A DNA stretch of 64,000 nucleotides from Dyella_B acidisoli (lineage in GTDB: Bacteria; Pseudomonadota; Gammaproteobacteria; Xanthomonadales; Rhodanobacteraceae), in contig NZ_CP064031.1 of the NCBI RefSeq assembly GCF_049532895.1, positions 2,976,001-3,040,000 of the forward strand. The letters are read 5' to 3'. Position 1 is the first letter of the stretch, and each line of letters begins with the position of its first letter. The notes beneath the pieces were generated by a model, which ran no database searches, was not told the DNA's origin, and saw only the letters and a program-made list of their open reading frames with translations. Shown here piece after piece: positions 47,680 to 56,510 of the stretch. The position numbers and the translations under genes are program-made.

Positions 47680-50046
47680 CTAAAACATCGCCACCACACC
47701 ACCAGGCAACCGCCGATCCCCCGCAAGCTGCTGCGCCCTTCCTCGCGCCTTGTCCGCCGCAGCGTTCTGCCCCAACGCCTGCAACACGCAAGACTCCACC
47801 CAAGCCGCACGCCAATCGACACTCGTCCAATCGGAAAGCCGCCCACTGACCGCCACCGCCTGATCCACATGTCCAGCCGCCAGCAGTGTCAACGCGTAAG
47901 CACGGCCAACGTCCACAATGGTTTCCGGCGTGCCCAATGCATCGGCTGCAGCCATCGCTGACTTGAGCTGTTGAAGCGCCTGATCGCGCTGCCCATCGCT
48001 CCATGCCTGCGCAGCCTTCGCGCGTAACAACCAGATCGTGACGAGGTCGTTCTGCTTGGGCAAGCGCGCGGCCCAAGCTTGCATCGCCGTCACAGTGCGC
48101 TTGAGTTCGTCTGTCTTGCCGGCGCGCTGCAAGGCGATGACGTTCACGTACCACGCTTCGCCGTAGTCGCTCGGATCGTCGTCTTGTGCCAGCGCAGTTC
48201 CATCCATGGCCTTGCCGATCCATTGCAATGCGCCTGCTACGTCCTCGCGATCCAGTGCCAGCTTGGCCAGATTCACGTACAACAGCGCGCGCAAAGTCGC
48301 TTCCTCTTCGGCGCTTGCCTGCGCAAGTATGCTTTCGAGCAACGCCATGGCGTCGGATGTTCGCCCGTTGTCGGCCAACGCGAGGGCGCGCGTGTTGGCA
48401 AGCTCATGGCGCGAGTAGTTGTCGAGAAAATCCATGTGTTTTTGCTCGAATGGCCAGAATTTATCGGTCGTAGCCAACTCGTCGGGATAGAGCAACGACA
48501 ACTTCTGCGCACCGGCTAGTGCATCCAACGCCGAGGAAAGCAGTTGCCGCATGCCCATGCGCTGATACTGCTCGTATGCATGCTGCAGCAGCGGCACCGC
48601 CGTACCGAACTGACCGCGACGCAACGCGATCTCGCCCATCGCACGATCCACCTTGGCTTGGCCCACGGAGTCGCCGGCCAACACGAAATCGACGCGAGCA
48701 CGGCCGAGATCCAGCGTCGCTTCATCCAATTTGCTCTGATAGAACTCCAAGTGCGAACGATCCAGGTAAGCCGTGGCCAGCGCTTCGGTGTCCTTCTGTC
48801 CTTGCAACAGGTGCACCGCTTCGTCGAGCACGGCCTCGCCTTCGGCGTACTGGTTCTTGCGCCGATACGGGAACCACAGCGAGGTAAGCACCTTCCCGCG
48901 CAACACCGGATTTTCGGTGGCCGATACTCGCGTGCGCAGATCGTTCAGGGATTGCTCGCACAATTCCAGCTTTCCTTCCGCGCAATACAGTTCGGCCTGC
49001 ACGAAAGCAAGTTCAGGTGTATGGCGCATCCCGGGCGGTGCGTTGTCGATAAGCTTGTGCGCGATATCGGGTTGTCCGGCAAGCTGCGTCGCTTCGATGC
49101 GGAGCATGTACTGTTGCAGCGAATCGCCGGCAATGGATTTGCTGGATCCATTTGCGTATCCAAGCTGCACCAACATCAGATCGCTCGCCGCATGCGCCGC
49201 CGCCAGCACGTCGCTGGAAGAGGATTCCGCCTGCCAGCTTCGCCCGTCTTTCGCTTTGGCATCCAGATGCACATGCCAGCGATTGTCGGACAGCGACACG
49301 TGCGGCGTTACCACCAGCGCAAACGACGCAAGCTGCGCACTACCTGATTGGTTGAGCAGGTTGAGCACGTCCTGGCTGCTCTCAGTGGGCACTTTCGCTT
49401 CACGCAGCTGTGTCGAAAGCAGATCCATCAAGCCTAGATGCAGCCAGTTCCAATCATCGGGCGCCCTCACTTCGGCCGGCAGCACGATGGCCGTGCCGTC
49501 GTTGAAATGCATGGGTGTGGAAGCGGGTTTGATCTGGACAGCTTGCCAGCCCCAATAGCAGGCGGCCACGATGATCGTAATCAGCAACGACACTAACAAC
49601 GAAAGACGAACCCGCCTTGGATGCGGATGGAATTTGGCCTTATCACGATCGTCATCGACAACACTGTCGCCTTGCATGGCTTCGGCTTGCGTGACAAACG
49701 GAGAGGACAGCACCGTCGTCTCCAGCATCCAGCGGTAACCCACGCGCGCCATGGTTTTTATGCAGCGTTGTTCGCTGCTCGCATCATCCAGTGCGCGCCG
49801 CAAGCGCACGATGGTTTGCGCAAGCAGGTTGTCGCTGACGTCCGACCGTCCCCACACCGCAGCGATCAATTCGTCCTTGCCCACCGCACGTTCGCGATGT
49901 TCGACCAGGTAAACCAAGCAATCGAAGGAGCTGGCCGCGATCACGACCGCTTCGCCATTCCGGCTTAACTCCCTGGTCGTCGGATCGAGGCGGAAGTCGC
50001 CGAAGCAATAGACTGGAGTCCCCATGCGTGAAACTTTACCACTCAT
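47680..50046 (-). CDS. ToxR/CadC-like winged-helix transmembrane regulator with TPR-rich periplasmic part (paralog 2)
   Basis: 788 residues (781 if the second Met is used). Same architecture as the preceding paralog: winged helix at about 11-108 (V-Y-C-F-G-D-F, V-G-K-D-E-L-I-A-A-V-W-G-R, R-L-R-R-A-L, M-A-R-V-G-Y-R-W), one transmembrane helix at about 147-167, then a long periplasmic helical repeat region. The DNA-binding half is nearly the same as paralog 1 (N-L-L-A-Q-T-I-V-R-L-R-R-A-L in both), while the sensor half has diverged more. This suggests shared operator preference with different inputs. No obvious ribosome site. Confidence 0.87.
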   Translation of the reverse strand: MSGKVSRMGTPVYCFGDFRLDPTTRELSRNGEAVVIAASSFDCLVYLVEHRERAVGKDELIAAVWGRSDVSDNLLAQTIVRLRRALDDASSEQRCIKTMARVGYRWMLETTVLSSPFVTQAEAMQGDSVVDDDRDKAKFHPHPRRVRLSLLVSLLITIIVAACYWGWQAVQIKPASTPMHFNDGTAIVLPAEVRAPDDWNWLHLGLMDLLSTQLREAKVPTESSQDVLNLLNQSGSAQLASFALVVTPHVSLSDNRWHVHLDAKAKDGRSWQAESSSSDVLAAAHAASDLMLVQLGYANGSSKSIAGDSLQQYMLRIEATQLAGQPDIAHKLIDNAPPGMRHTPELAFVQAELYCAEGKLELCEQSLNDLRTRVSATENPVLRGKVLTSLWFPYRRKNQYAEGEAVLDEAVHLLQGQKDTEALATAYLDRSHLEFYQSKLDEATLDLGRARVDFVLAGDSVGQAKVDRAMGEIALRRGQFGTAVPLLQHAYEQYQRMGMRQLLSSALDALAGAQKLSLLYPDELATTDKFWPFEQKHMDFLDNYSRHELANTRALALADNGRTSDAMALLESILAQASAEEEATLRALLYVNLAKLALDREDVAGALQWIGKAMDGTALAQDDDPSDYGEAWYVNVIALQRAGKTDELKRTVTAMQAWAARLPKQNDLVTIWLLRAKAAQAWSDGQRDQALQQLKSAMAAADALGTPETIVDVGRAYALTLLAAGHVDQAVAVSGRLSDWTSVDWRAAWVESCVLQALGQNAAADKARGRAQQLAGDRRLPGGVVAMF

Positions 50047-50098
50047 GGGAAGTGGGCTTTGTCGCGGACACCGCTATCTGGCGGCGTCCCCGCACTTT

Positions 50099-50123
50099 TG
50101 TTGGGGTTTGTATCCCAACCTAC
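50099..50123. repeat. REP family A hairpin after pilX
   Basis: TGTTGGGG-TTTGTA-TCCCAACCTACC (50099-50124). It lies between the pilX stop and the second regulator gene, where it may also act as the pilin operon's terminator. Confidence 0.8.
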
Positions 50124-50131
50124 CGCGTAAC

Positions 50132-52351
50132 TTATAAATAACGCGTCCAGTTGATCGTGCTGGTGTTGTTGCCGCTCGTGCTTGGCTGGGACGAGGTGCA
50201 ACCCTGCATGCACGGCACGGTACCCGGGTGGTAAGTGCTAGGCAGCTTGCTGAAATCCATGGTGGTCTTGCCGCTCAGTTGGTTGCTTGACGTGTCGTTC
50301 GGATTCTGCGCGGCCGCGGTGATCGAGCCATTGACGCTGGTATCGCCGCCCGTATTGAACGTGCTGCCCGCCATCACGCTGCCATTGACCACGGTTTTCG
50401 CACCCAGGTTGATCGTGCCGCCGGAGAACACGCCGTTGACGTAGCCACCCGCCAGCAACGCCACATTGCCGATGGCGCTGTCGATCAATTGCTGGTTCTG
50501 GACATCGCACAAATTAGTGGGATACAGGCCGTCGAAATCCTGCTTCTGGGTCGCGTCGTGCAGCGTCAACCATGACGGCGTGGCATTGGCGCACATCTCG
50601 TCATAACCGGCATAGTTCGGCGCATCGATGCGTGCGGAGCCGCCGGTGTTGATGTTGCCCGTGGCGATCGCCGTATCCATGTAGCCACCGCCATTGAAAT
50701 TGAGATCGCCCTGGAACCAGAGAATGCCGCGCGCAAAGCTGATGCCGCTGATGGTCCACGCACCGTTGCTGTAGGAAAGACAGTCGTTTTCCTCCGACTG
50801 GCCCTGGCAGAACGTGCGACCTGGTGTGGACGGTTCCAGGCATTGGCCAACACCGTTGTTGTCGAGGCTGCCCGAAACCAGCTTGGTGCAGAGGAAATCC
50901 TCGTAACCGCGATAGACGCCATTGGCATTGAGTGGCGGATACGTACCCACGTAATAGGTACCGCTCGTGATGCCGTTGATGTTGGACACCGTCACTTGCA
51001 TGGCGCCGTTCACCATCTGGAATACGTAGTTGGCCGATGACTTCAAAGCGTAGGCATCGACAGCCGGACGATCGATCGTCACTGGCGGCAGCTTTGTAAT
51101 CGAAATAGTCGGCACCGATACGGTGTAGCCCTTCTGAACGGTGACGTTGACTTTCCCATTCCAGAAATTTTGCTTGGTAAGCGTGCCGCCGATCGTCCCG
51201 GTAACGGCATCCCAGCCGTTCGCCTGCAGATCACCACCAGCCTTCAAGGAAGCAATACCGCTGGTGGAAGATTTTGAATCGCCATTGGCGTTGTCGATGA
51301 CATTGCTGGGCGTCGTAACGCTCGCCACGCCTTCGCCATTCACCGTAACCGTGCCACCCGCCGTGATGTTGGTAGACAGGTTTGCTCCGCTGTAGGCCAC
51401 ATCACCATTGGCCTGGATGGTGGAAGCACCGCCACCCGTACCAGTCCAATTAACGTTGCCTTCGGTAGTAATGGTGCCGATGTTCACACCACCGGCGGGC
51501 ACAATCACGTCACCGATCGACGTCACCGACGAAGCACTGCCACCATTGAACGTCACGGTGCCATTAGACTGGATCACAAAAGGCTTGGCGCCACCATCGA
51601 TGGTGACGTTGCCCAGCGCATTGATCTGATCGACGCTGGCGGCACCGGTAACCTCCACGTCACCGTTGGCATAGACCTCGTTGACGTGAATGCCGCTGCC
51701 TATCGAGACGTTGCCGGTCGCGTGAATACTGTTGACGCCGTCCACCGACGCGTTGTCCAGCTTGACGTTGCCTTCCACGTTCAAATTGGCATTCTGCCCG
51801 CCGAGCACATCGATGCCGCCAGTCAGGTTGAGGTCTTTGTAGAAATTGAGCGTGTTGATGTTGACCGTGGAGCCGCTGTTGCTGCTGCTAGTGCTGCTGC
51901 CCTGGGTTCCATTTGGCGTGACGTTGTACACCGCCTGCAGAGTGGCCTTGCTGGCTGCTGGCGTGCCGGTCGCCGAGGCTGCGGTGATATTGGCCACCAC
52001 CTGGTACACCGTAGTGCTTTTACCGGAGACCGTCGCCGTCGACTGCGTGATGTTGAGGATGTTGACGGCGAGCGCATCCGAACCATCGATCTTCAGCGCA
52101 CCGGTGCTCAAGCTCGTCATGTTCGTCACGGCAAGATAGCGGCGCACCGTTTCCGCACCCATCCACGTCGAACCTTGCGCAGGCGTGATCGAATGCAGGC
52201 TGAGCTGGCCTTCCTGCGAACCGCGCATCACGTGCACCACACCCATGGTGGTGACCGTCATCGCCAGGCCGATCAGCAGCACCAGCAGCAGGTTCATCAC
52301 GCCACGCTGACGGAACGGCGAGGCGTGAGGTTTGGCGCGTCGCTTGATCAT
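50132..52351 (-). CDS. pilX: PilX-like minor pilin with large beta-repeat extension
   Basis: 739 residues, several times the usual 150-250 for PilX. The ATG overlaps the pilW stop (ATGA). N-terminus R-Q-R-G-V-M-N-L-L-L-V-L-L-I-G-L-A is a PilX-type prepilin leader and helix lacking Glu at position 5, as is normal for PilX/GspK. About 150-430 is a Gly/Asn/Thr/Val-rich ladder (repeats like G-N-V-T-I-D-G-G, A-N-G-D-V-x-x-x-G-A) suggesting a beta-helix; a Cys-containing globular part follows, then a second short ladder and the end I-N-W-T-R-Y-L. No pilY1 gene follows. The inference is that this protein supplies the tip adhesin-like mass at the pilus end. Confidence 0.78.
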   Translation of the reverse strand: MIKRRAKPHASPFRQRGVMNLLLVLLIGLAMTVTTMGVVHVMRGSQEGQLSLHSITPAQGSTWMGAETVRRYLAVTNMTSLSTGALKIDGSDALAVNILNITQSTATVSGKSTTVYQVVANITAASATGTPAASKATLQAVYNVTPNGTQGSSTSSSNSGSTVNINTLNFYKDLNLTGGIDVLGGQNANLNVEGNVKLDNASVDGVNSIHATGNVSIGSGIHVNEVYANGDVEVTGAASVDQINALGNVTIDGGAKPFVIQSNGTVTFNGGSASSVTSIGDVIVPAGGVNIGTITTEGNVNWTGTGGGASTIQANGDVAYSGANLSTNITAGGTVTVNGEGVASVTTPSNVIDNANGDSKSSTSGIASLKAGGDLQANGWDAVTGTIGGTLTKQNFWNGKVNVTVQKGYTVSVPTISITKLPPVTIDRPAVDAYALKSSANYVFQMVNGAMQVTVSNINGITSGTYYVGTYPPLNANGVYRGYEDFLCTKLVSGSLDNNGVGQCLEPSTPGRTFCQGQSEENDCLSYSNGAWTISGISFARGILWFQGDLNFNGGGYMDTAIATGNINTGGSARIDAPNYAGYDEMCANATPSWLTLHDATQKQDFDGLYPTNLCDVQNQQLIDSAIGNVALLAGGYVNGVFSGGTINLGAKTVVNGSVMAGSTFNTGGDTSVNGSITAAAQNPNDTSSNQLSGKTTMDFSKLPSTYHPGTVPCMQGCTSSQPSTSGNNTSTINWTRYL

Positions 52352-53295
52352 GAGTTTCCTTGCGACTTGAAGTTGGGCAGACATACCGAGAAGGCCGGTA
52401 TGTTGATAACGGCTGAGCTGGTCGATCTCGTTGAGCTGGAGGAGCTGGGAAGACTCAACGCATCGGTCGAGCCGGATGAGCCGCTGGAACCGGAAGAGCC
52501 ATCCGAACCGCTGGAGCCGGAGGAGTTGCCGCCACCCTGCCCGTTTCCGGGATGCACGCCATCCCGATGGCCCGCGTTATCCCATTTGTTTGAATCGCCC
52601 GAGCCGTCTGAGTTGCTTGAAGAGCTCGAATCAGTCGTATTCGCCGGGCCATTCGATTGGCCGTTATTCGCCTGGTCCTGCGTAGGCAGGTAATAGCTCA
52701 CCTGGAAACTGCTGCCTGGCGTCGTTTGTTGATAGGGAAAGCAACTGCCTGAAGAGGCCTGAAAGATGGACAGCGGTCCCAAGCTGCTGGCGGTTGCAAG
52801 TTGATTGCTCTGCCATTGCACGCTTTGCGAATTGGCGGCGTTCTTGCAACTGGCTGGCTTCAACCACAGCAATCCCTTCGCAGTTACCAGCAAACCTTCG
52901 CACTGATAACCCGCCGGATCCGTCTTACCGGTCACGGCAGTGGGATTGAAACCCCAAATCACCGCGTTGCCGGTAACCGAGGCGTTATACGAAGTGATCG
53001 CCGTGCCCTGGAGTTTGCCGTCGTTGGACAACGACGCATTGCTCAACACCACCAGATCGGTACCGATGGTGGCACCGGTGATACCAAAGCCTGCCTGCTG
53101 CATTTCCTGCTGCGATACCAACGAACTGGTGGCCACCTGTCCATCGCGGAAAGCTTGATCCTTGACGAACTCCGCACTGTTGACGACGTTGTGATACATA
53201 GTGAGCATCGCGGCAATGCCGAGCAAGCCGACGGCCAACCCCACCAGCGTGCTGATCAACGTAAAACCGGACATTTGCCGACGTATGCGGATCAT
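52348..53295 (-). CDS. pilW: PilW-like minor pilin with Ser-rich insert
   Basis: 315 residues from the ATG that overlaps the pilV stop (ATGA). Prepilin leader R-R-Q-M-S-G, then F-T-L-I-S-T-L-V-G-L: position 5 is Ser instead of the conserved Glu. The body has the PilW pattern (Q-A-F-R-D-G-Q, G-F-G-I-T-G-A). From about 225 to 280 a low-complexity S-S-G-S-S-G / S-S-S-N-S-D linker is inserted before a short C-terminal part ending in one Cys segment. Helps prime pilus assembly with PilV and PilX. The missing Glu is odd and could alter assembly order. Confidence 0.82.
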   Translation of the reverse strand: MIRIRRQMSGFTLISTLVGLAVGLLGIAAMLTMYHNVVNSAEFVKDQAFRDGQVATSSLVSQQEMQQAGFGITGATIGTDLVVLSNASLSNDGKLQGTAITSYNASVTGNAVIWGFNPTAVTGKTDPAGYQCEGLLVTAKGLLWLKPASCKNAANSQSVQWQSNQLATASSLGPLSIFQASSGSCFPYQQTTPGSSFQVSYYLPTQDQANNGQSNGPANTTDSSSSSNSDGSGDSNKWDNAGHRDGVHPGNGQGGGNSSGSSGSDGSSGSSGSSGSTDALSLPSSSSSTRSTSSAVINIPAFSVCLPNFKSQGNS

Positions 53296-53738
53296 GTGCA
53301 TGGCGCCTGCACCTTCGCCATGGCGGCGGTATCCGTTCCGACCATGACGGTTCCTTCTAGGACCGTATCGCTAACCGCATGAGGAATGCACAACACCACG
53401 CTGGACGGCTGGGTTATCACCACGCCACCCACCGTGATCGATGTAGCCGCAGGGCATTGCACATTGACGGTATAGAGCTTGTTGATCAGCGGTAACGTGA
53501 CCTTAGCTTGGCTACTGTTGGCCTGGCCGGGGCAAAGCGACGAGCCATACTGTTGCAGCAACAGGCGCATCTGGCTGGCTGCGACGCCATCCAGGCGCGC
53601 GTTCTTTGCACCCACTTCCATGCGAGTCGTGGCGTAAAGAGTGCCTGCGCCGATGAAGCTCATCACAAGCACGGCGATCAACGCTTCGAGCAGCACGTCG
53701 CCGCGCTGTGTGCGCTTGCGGTTACGGTAGCTGTACAA
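53292..53738 (-). CDS. pilV: PilV-like minor pilin, TTG start
   Basis: 148 residues. TTG start supported by GGAGG 6 nt upstream; no ATG fits before the leader. Type IV prepilin motif Q-R-G-D-V-L-L-E-A-L-I-A-V-L-V with the Glu at position 5, then a small Cys-bearing globular domain (S-S-L-C-P-G, N-V-Q-C-P, V-L-C-I-P). The start lies 17 bp inside the end of fimT, so the genes are tightly coupled. It acts with PilW, PilX and FimT as the priming complex for pilus assembly. Confidence 0.82.
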   Translation of the reverse strand: MYSYRNRKRTQRGDVLLEALIAVLVMSFIGAGTLYATTRMEVGAKNARLDGVAASQMRLLLQQYGSSLCPGQANSSQAKVTLPLINKLYTVNVQCPAATSITVGGVVITQPSSVVLCIPHAVSDTVLEGTVMVGTDTAAMAKVQAPCT

Positions 53739-54216
53739 AGAACGCCTCCTCGGATGCCACGTTGACGTCTAGCCCTGCCTGCAAGCACGACAGATTGCTC
53801 ACGGTCGTAACCAGCGCCACGCCGCGTTCGTTATAGGCCACACATTGAAAGGGAATATTGGTCTTCGTCAGTACGATCGTCGCGTCGGATGGCAAGGACT
53901 GCGCCCACTCGGCTTTGGTATCGCATGTGATCTTTTGCGCAGTAGCGGGCACTACGACAAGCTTTCCCGCCGTCAGACACACAGCTGCGGCGGGTAAGGT
54001 TTGATCGGTGAGTCCTTGCGGATTACGCAGCGCCAAGGCCTTTGCGCGCCCCAGCGCTTCGTCCAAGGCGCCTTTCGCTTCGCGTTGATGCGCCGACAAC
54101 ACCCATTCGCGCGCCAGCGGAATGCCAAGCGTAAGCAGAAAGGCCACCAGACCGATGACGACCATCACCTCGATCAGCGTGAAGCCCTGCATTTTGAAAG
54201 TGCTGCGCATAGCCAT
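53722..54216 (-). CDS. fimT: FimT/GspH family pseudopilin
   Basis: 164 residues. Leader K-M-Q-G then F-T-L-I-E-V-M-V-V-I-G-L, a textbook class III signal with Glu5. The following domain (R-E-W-V-L-S-A-H-Q-R-E-A-K-G-A-L-D-E-A-L-G-R-A-K) and two Cys pairs fit FimT/GspH. FimT is a minor pilin; in some bacteria it binds DNA during natural transformation. Second gene of the cluster, 3 bp after pilE. Confidence 0.85.
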   Translation of the reverse strand: MAMRSTFKMQGFTLIEVMVVIGLVAFLLTLGIPLAREWVLSAHQREAKGALDEALGRAKALALRNPQGLTDQTLPAAAVCLTAGKLVVVPATAQKITCDTKAEWAQSLPSDATIVLTKTNIPFQCVAYNERGVALVTTVSNLSCLQAGLDVNVASEEAFFVQLP

Positions 54217-54219
54217 GGC

Positions 54220-54639
54220 TCACCAGGTCGTTACAGAACCGCAGCTGCCGGATATTCCACCCGTCGCTGTACTGTCGAACGTAAGCACGCAGGTCGAAAG
54301 CGAACCGCTGATGCCTGTCGCTTTTATCGTGTATTGGGTAGCCCCGGAACTAAGCGAATACGTAAAACTATTCTTCTGCGAAGGACTCCAAGTCGTATAA
54401 ATGCTGGTGATTTCGGCAGTACTGCTGAAATTGTGAGTGCCATACACCAGGTTTCGCTGCAGCTCGTTCTCAAGGCTGAGCGACAACGCGATCATATCGG
54501 CCTTCGCCGCCTGTACCTTGCTGCGCGTTATGTAATTGCCGTAGGCGTTCATTGCGATCACCGCAAGGATGGCAATGATCGCGATCACCACCATCAATTC
54601 GATCAAAGTGAAGCCGCGCTGCAAGCGCGTACCTTTCAT
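54220..54639 (-). CDS. pilE: PilE-like minor pilin
   Basis: 139 residues. R-G-F-T-L-I-E-L-M-V-V-I-A-I-I-A-I-L leader and helix, A-Y-x-N-Y-I-T-R-S-K-V-Q-A-A as in PilE/PilA pilins, and a C-terminal disulphide pair (C-V-L-T-F ... S-G-S-C-G). Good ribosome site (GGGAG) before the ATG. First gene of the operon pilE-fimT-pilV-pilW-pilX, transcribed away from the GTPase module. Minor pilin by context; a major pilin role is less likely because the other genes are minor-pilin genes. Confidence 0.85.
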   Translation of the reverse strand: MKGTRLQRGFTLIELMVVIAIIAILAVIAMNAYGNYITRSKVQAAKADMIALSLSLENELQRNLVYGTHNFSSTAEITSIYTTWSPSQKNSFTYSLSSGATQYTIKATGISGSLSTCVLTFDSTATGGISGSCGSVTTW

Positions 54640-55049
54640 GACTGCTCTCCCTTACCTGTTTCACCGGGCATGACCGGGCATGTGCCTTGCGCGGCTTTGC
54701 GTCGAGGCGGAAACACCTGAAACCGGATGCATTCCGTTACTGCGCGTTGCAGCGAGGAACGACACGTGCCGACCATGCGAAAGTCCTTTTCGTCACCGCT
54801 CTCCCGCAGCCGGCTGACGAGGCGTTTGCTCGAATTCGTTCGTAAAAAATAGTAGGCCGCTAAGGCCAAGTGTTCCATGGCATTACGCACCCCAATCTCT
54901 GTCACAGTGGGACATGCGACACATTGTTCACCGGCTCTTTCGACACATCTGCACAACGATGACCTCAACTGACAGCTAATCGAGCCACAAAGGCGATGGT
55001 CGTCCCAGGCGCGCAAAGCGATCATGCGCACCACGAAGAAATAATCGCG
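54640..55049. promoter_or_regulatory. divergent promoter region between pilin operon and GTPase module
   Basis: 410 bp without a believable gene. A direct repeat CCGGGCATGA/CCGGGCATGT lies at about 54663-54682, close to the pilE start. I searched for a sigma-54 GG-N10-GC pattern on the pilE side and did not find a convincing one. Confidence 0.4.
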
Positions 55050-55553
55050 ATGGATACGCACCATCGAGCGCACGACGCATTCGTGACGACTCACAACGGT
55101 CACGCCACCGCCTGGTTGAACCTCATGCAACGAACCCAAGCAGTCAGTAACGCCTTCAAGCGAATGGCGGAACTCCGCGCTATCTGCGACCAAGAACTGG
55201 CAGAGCTTTGCAAGAATTATCCGGAAATAAGCCTGGCCGTCGTGGCGACCGCCGATGCACGGCTGATCAGCGTGCGCTCGTCCATGGTGAAGGATGGTCA
55301 CCGCATTGCCGCCATGACCGGATCGATGCTTGGCCTGTGCGAAACGCTGGCGCGCGAATTGTCCGCAGGCGTATGCCAATCCGCCGTGGTGTCGATGACG
55401 GACTACACCTGCATCCTGGTGCGCATCGCCGATCCGCGCCACCCGCTGGCGCTCGCCATAGGTGTGGGCCACAACATCATGCTGGCGCTGTCGCGCCGCG
55501 TGGCGGTAGATCTGGCTGCGCGCATTTCCTCGCACATACAAAACCTTCCCTGA
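55050..55553 (+). CDS. roadblock/LC7-domain protein (MglB-like)
   Basis: 167 residues starting M-D-T-H-H-R-A-H. After a 60-residue helical leader comes a roadblock fold: P-E-I-S-L-A-V-V-A-T-A-D-A-R-L-I, then A-A-M-T-G-S-M-L-G-L-C-E-T-L-A-R-E-L and I-L-V-R-I-A-D-P-x-H-P-L-A-L-A-I-G-V. Roadblock proteins act as regulators or GAPs of small Ras-like GTPases, and a GTPase gene lies two genes downstream. First gene of a three-gene plus-strand operon divergent from the minor-pilin operon. The MglA/MglB pair is known to control pilus polarity in other bacteria. No close named homologue comes to mind. Confidence 0.75.
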   Translation: MDTHHRAHDAFVTTHNGHATAWLNLMQRTQAVSNAFKRMAELRAICDQELAELCKNYPEISLAVVATADARLISVRSSMVKDGHRIAAMTGSMLGLCETLARELSAGVCQSAVVSMTDYTCILVRIADPRHPLALAIGVGHNIMLALSRRVAVDLAARISSHIQNLP

Positions 55554-55562
55554 GCGGGCGCC

Positions 55563-56510
55563 ATGCTGGAAGAAAACATCAAGCACATCAAGATGGGCGT
55601 GGCCGGTCTCTCCGAAGAGATCGAGTTGCGTCTTTCGCTCGCCTGCGGCTTGCTCGCCGCCTCGCAGATCGATATCGAGCTGCAGGATTGGCAAGGTAAC
55701 GAGAGCGATATCCTCGTTGTCGACATCGACAGCGGACACGGGCGGCTGGCTTATGAAATGGCTACGCGGCGCAATCTGCCCGTGCTGGTTTTTCCACGCA
55801 GTGGCGATTCCGAAACCCAATACGCGTCCAAGCTCGAGCGTGACGCACCTGCCGCCGTATTGGCGCGTGCGCTGCAGGAAAAACTGCAGACGTCGTCCGA
55901 GGCATCGTCCGACGATGTGCAAGGCTTGCTGGGCATTTGCATCCGCGAAGCCGGTTGCAACCAGGACCTGCTGGTGAAGCGCGGCGGCATCGCCATGATT
56001 CTGCGGCATGCAGCCGGGCGTATTCTCACGCGGTCGGTCAGCGACCTGGCGGCTGCGGAAACACGTCTGCTTGAAGGCACTTGGTTGTGCATGACGCGCC
56101 CTGCGAAAGATCCCCACGAACACGAATGGCTGGTGTCGCGCAGCCTGGATGGCTTCCTGATCAAGGCTTGCTTGAAGTATCAGGACAGCCTGCCTTCGCT
56201 CGGCGGCAAACTGTATCGGCTCACGCGCTGGCCCGACCTGGGCAGCGTGACCGACGATCAGGAAACGCTGCGCCTGTCCGCGTTGCTGCAGCGTTCCGCG
56301 TGGTCGGCGGATGCGCTGGCCAAACACACCGGCATGTCCACGGAATCCATCCATGCATTCCTGTGGGCGACGCTGGCGAGCGGCGCGCTGGCGCGCGCGG
56401 ACGGCAACATGGTCAAGCCGGATGCGCCCCAAGTGCCTGCCACGGCTTCCTCTCTCATCCAACGCGTCGCACGGCACTTCGGGCTGAAGCTGGGTTACTC
56501 GCATGCTTGA
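55563..56510 (+). CDS. unknown middle protein of the GTPase-roadblock module
   Basis: 315 residues, soluble, no signal. The N-terminal third (D-I-L-V-V-D-I-D-S-G-H-G-R-L-A-Y-E, L-P-V-L-V-F-P-R-S-G) looks like an alpha/beta receiver-type fold. The C-terminal third has two helix-rich segments resembling winged helices (A-D-A-L-A-K-H-T-G-M-S-T-E-S-I-H-A-F-L). It starts 9 bp after the roadblock gene and overlaps the GTPase gene by 8 bp, so the three are translated together. It may link the GTPase to an effector, but this is inference; I recognise no family. Confidence 0.7.
   Translation: MLEENIKHIKMGVAGLSEEIELRLSLACGLLAASQIDIELQDWQGNESDILVVDIDSGHGRLAYEMATRRNLPVLVFPRSGDSETQYASKLERDAPAAVLARALQEKLQTSSEASSDDVQGLLGICIREAGCNQDLLVKRGGIAMILRHAAGRILTRSVSDLAAAETRLLEGTWLCMTRPAKDPHEHEWLVSRSLDGFLIKACLKYQDSLPSLGGKLYRLTRWPDLGSVTDDQETLRLSALLQRSAWSADALAKHTGMSTESIHAFLWATLASGALARADGNMVKPDAPQVPATASSLIQRVARHFGLKLGYSHA

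Noticed and set aside
47371..47961. 196-codon plus-strand frame between the regulators
   Set aside because: It overlaps the 3' end of the second regulator gene antisense and covers the half palindromic element; no domain.
54640..54995. Sigma-54 promoter for pilE
   Set aside because: GGCACG-like sequences exist on the minus strand, but the GG-N10-GC spacing is not met.
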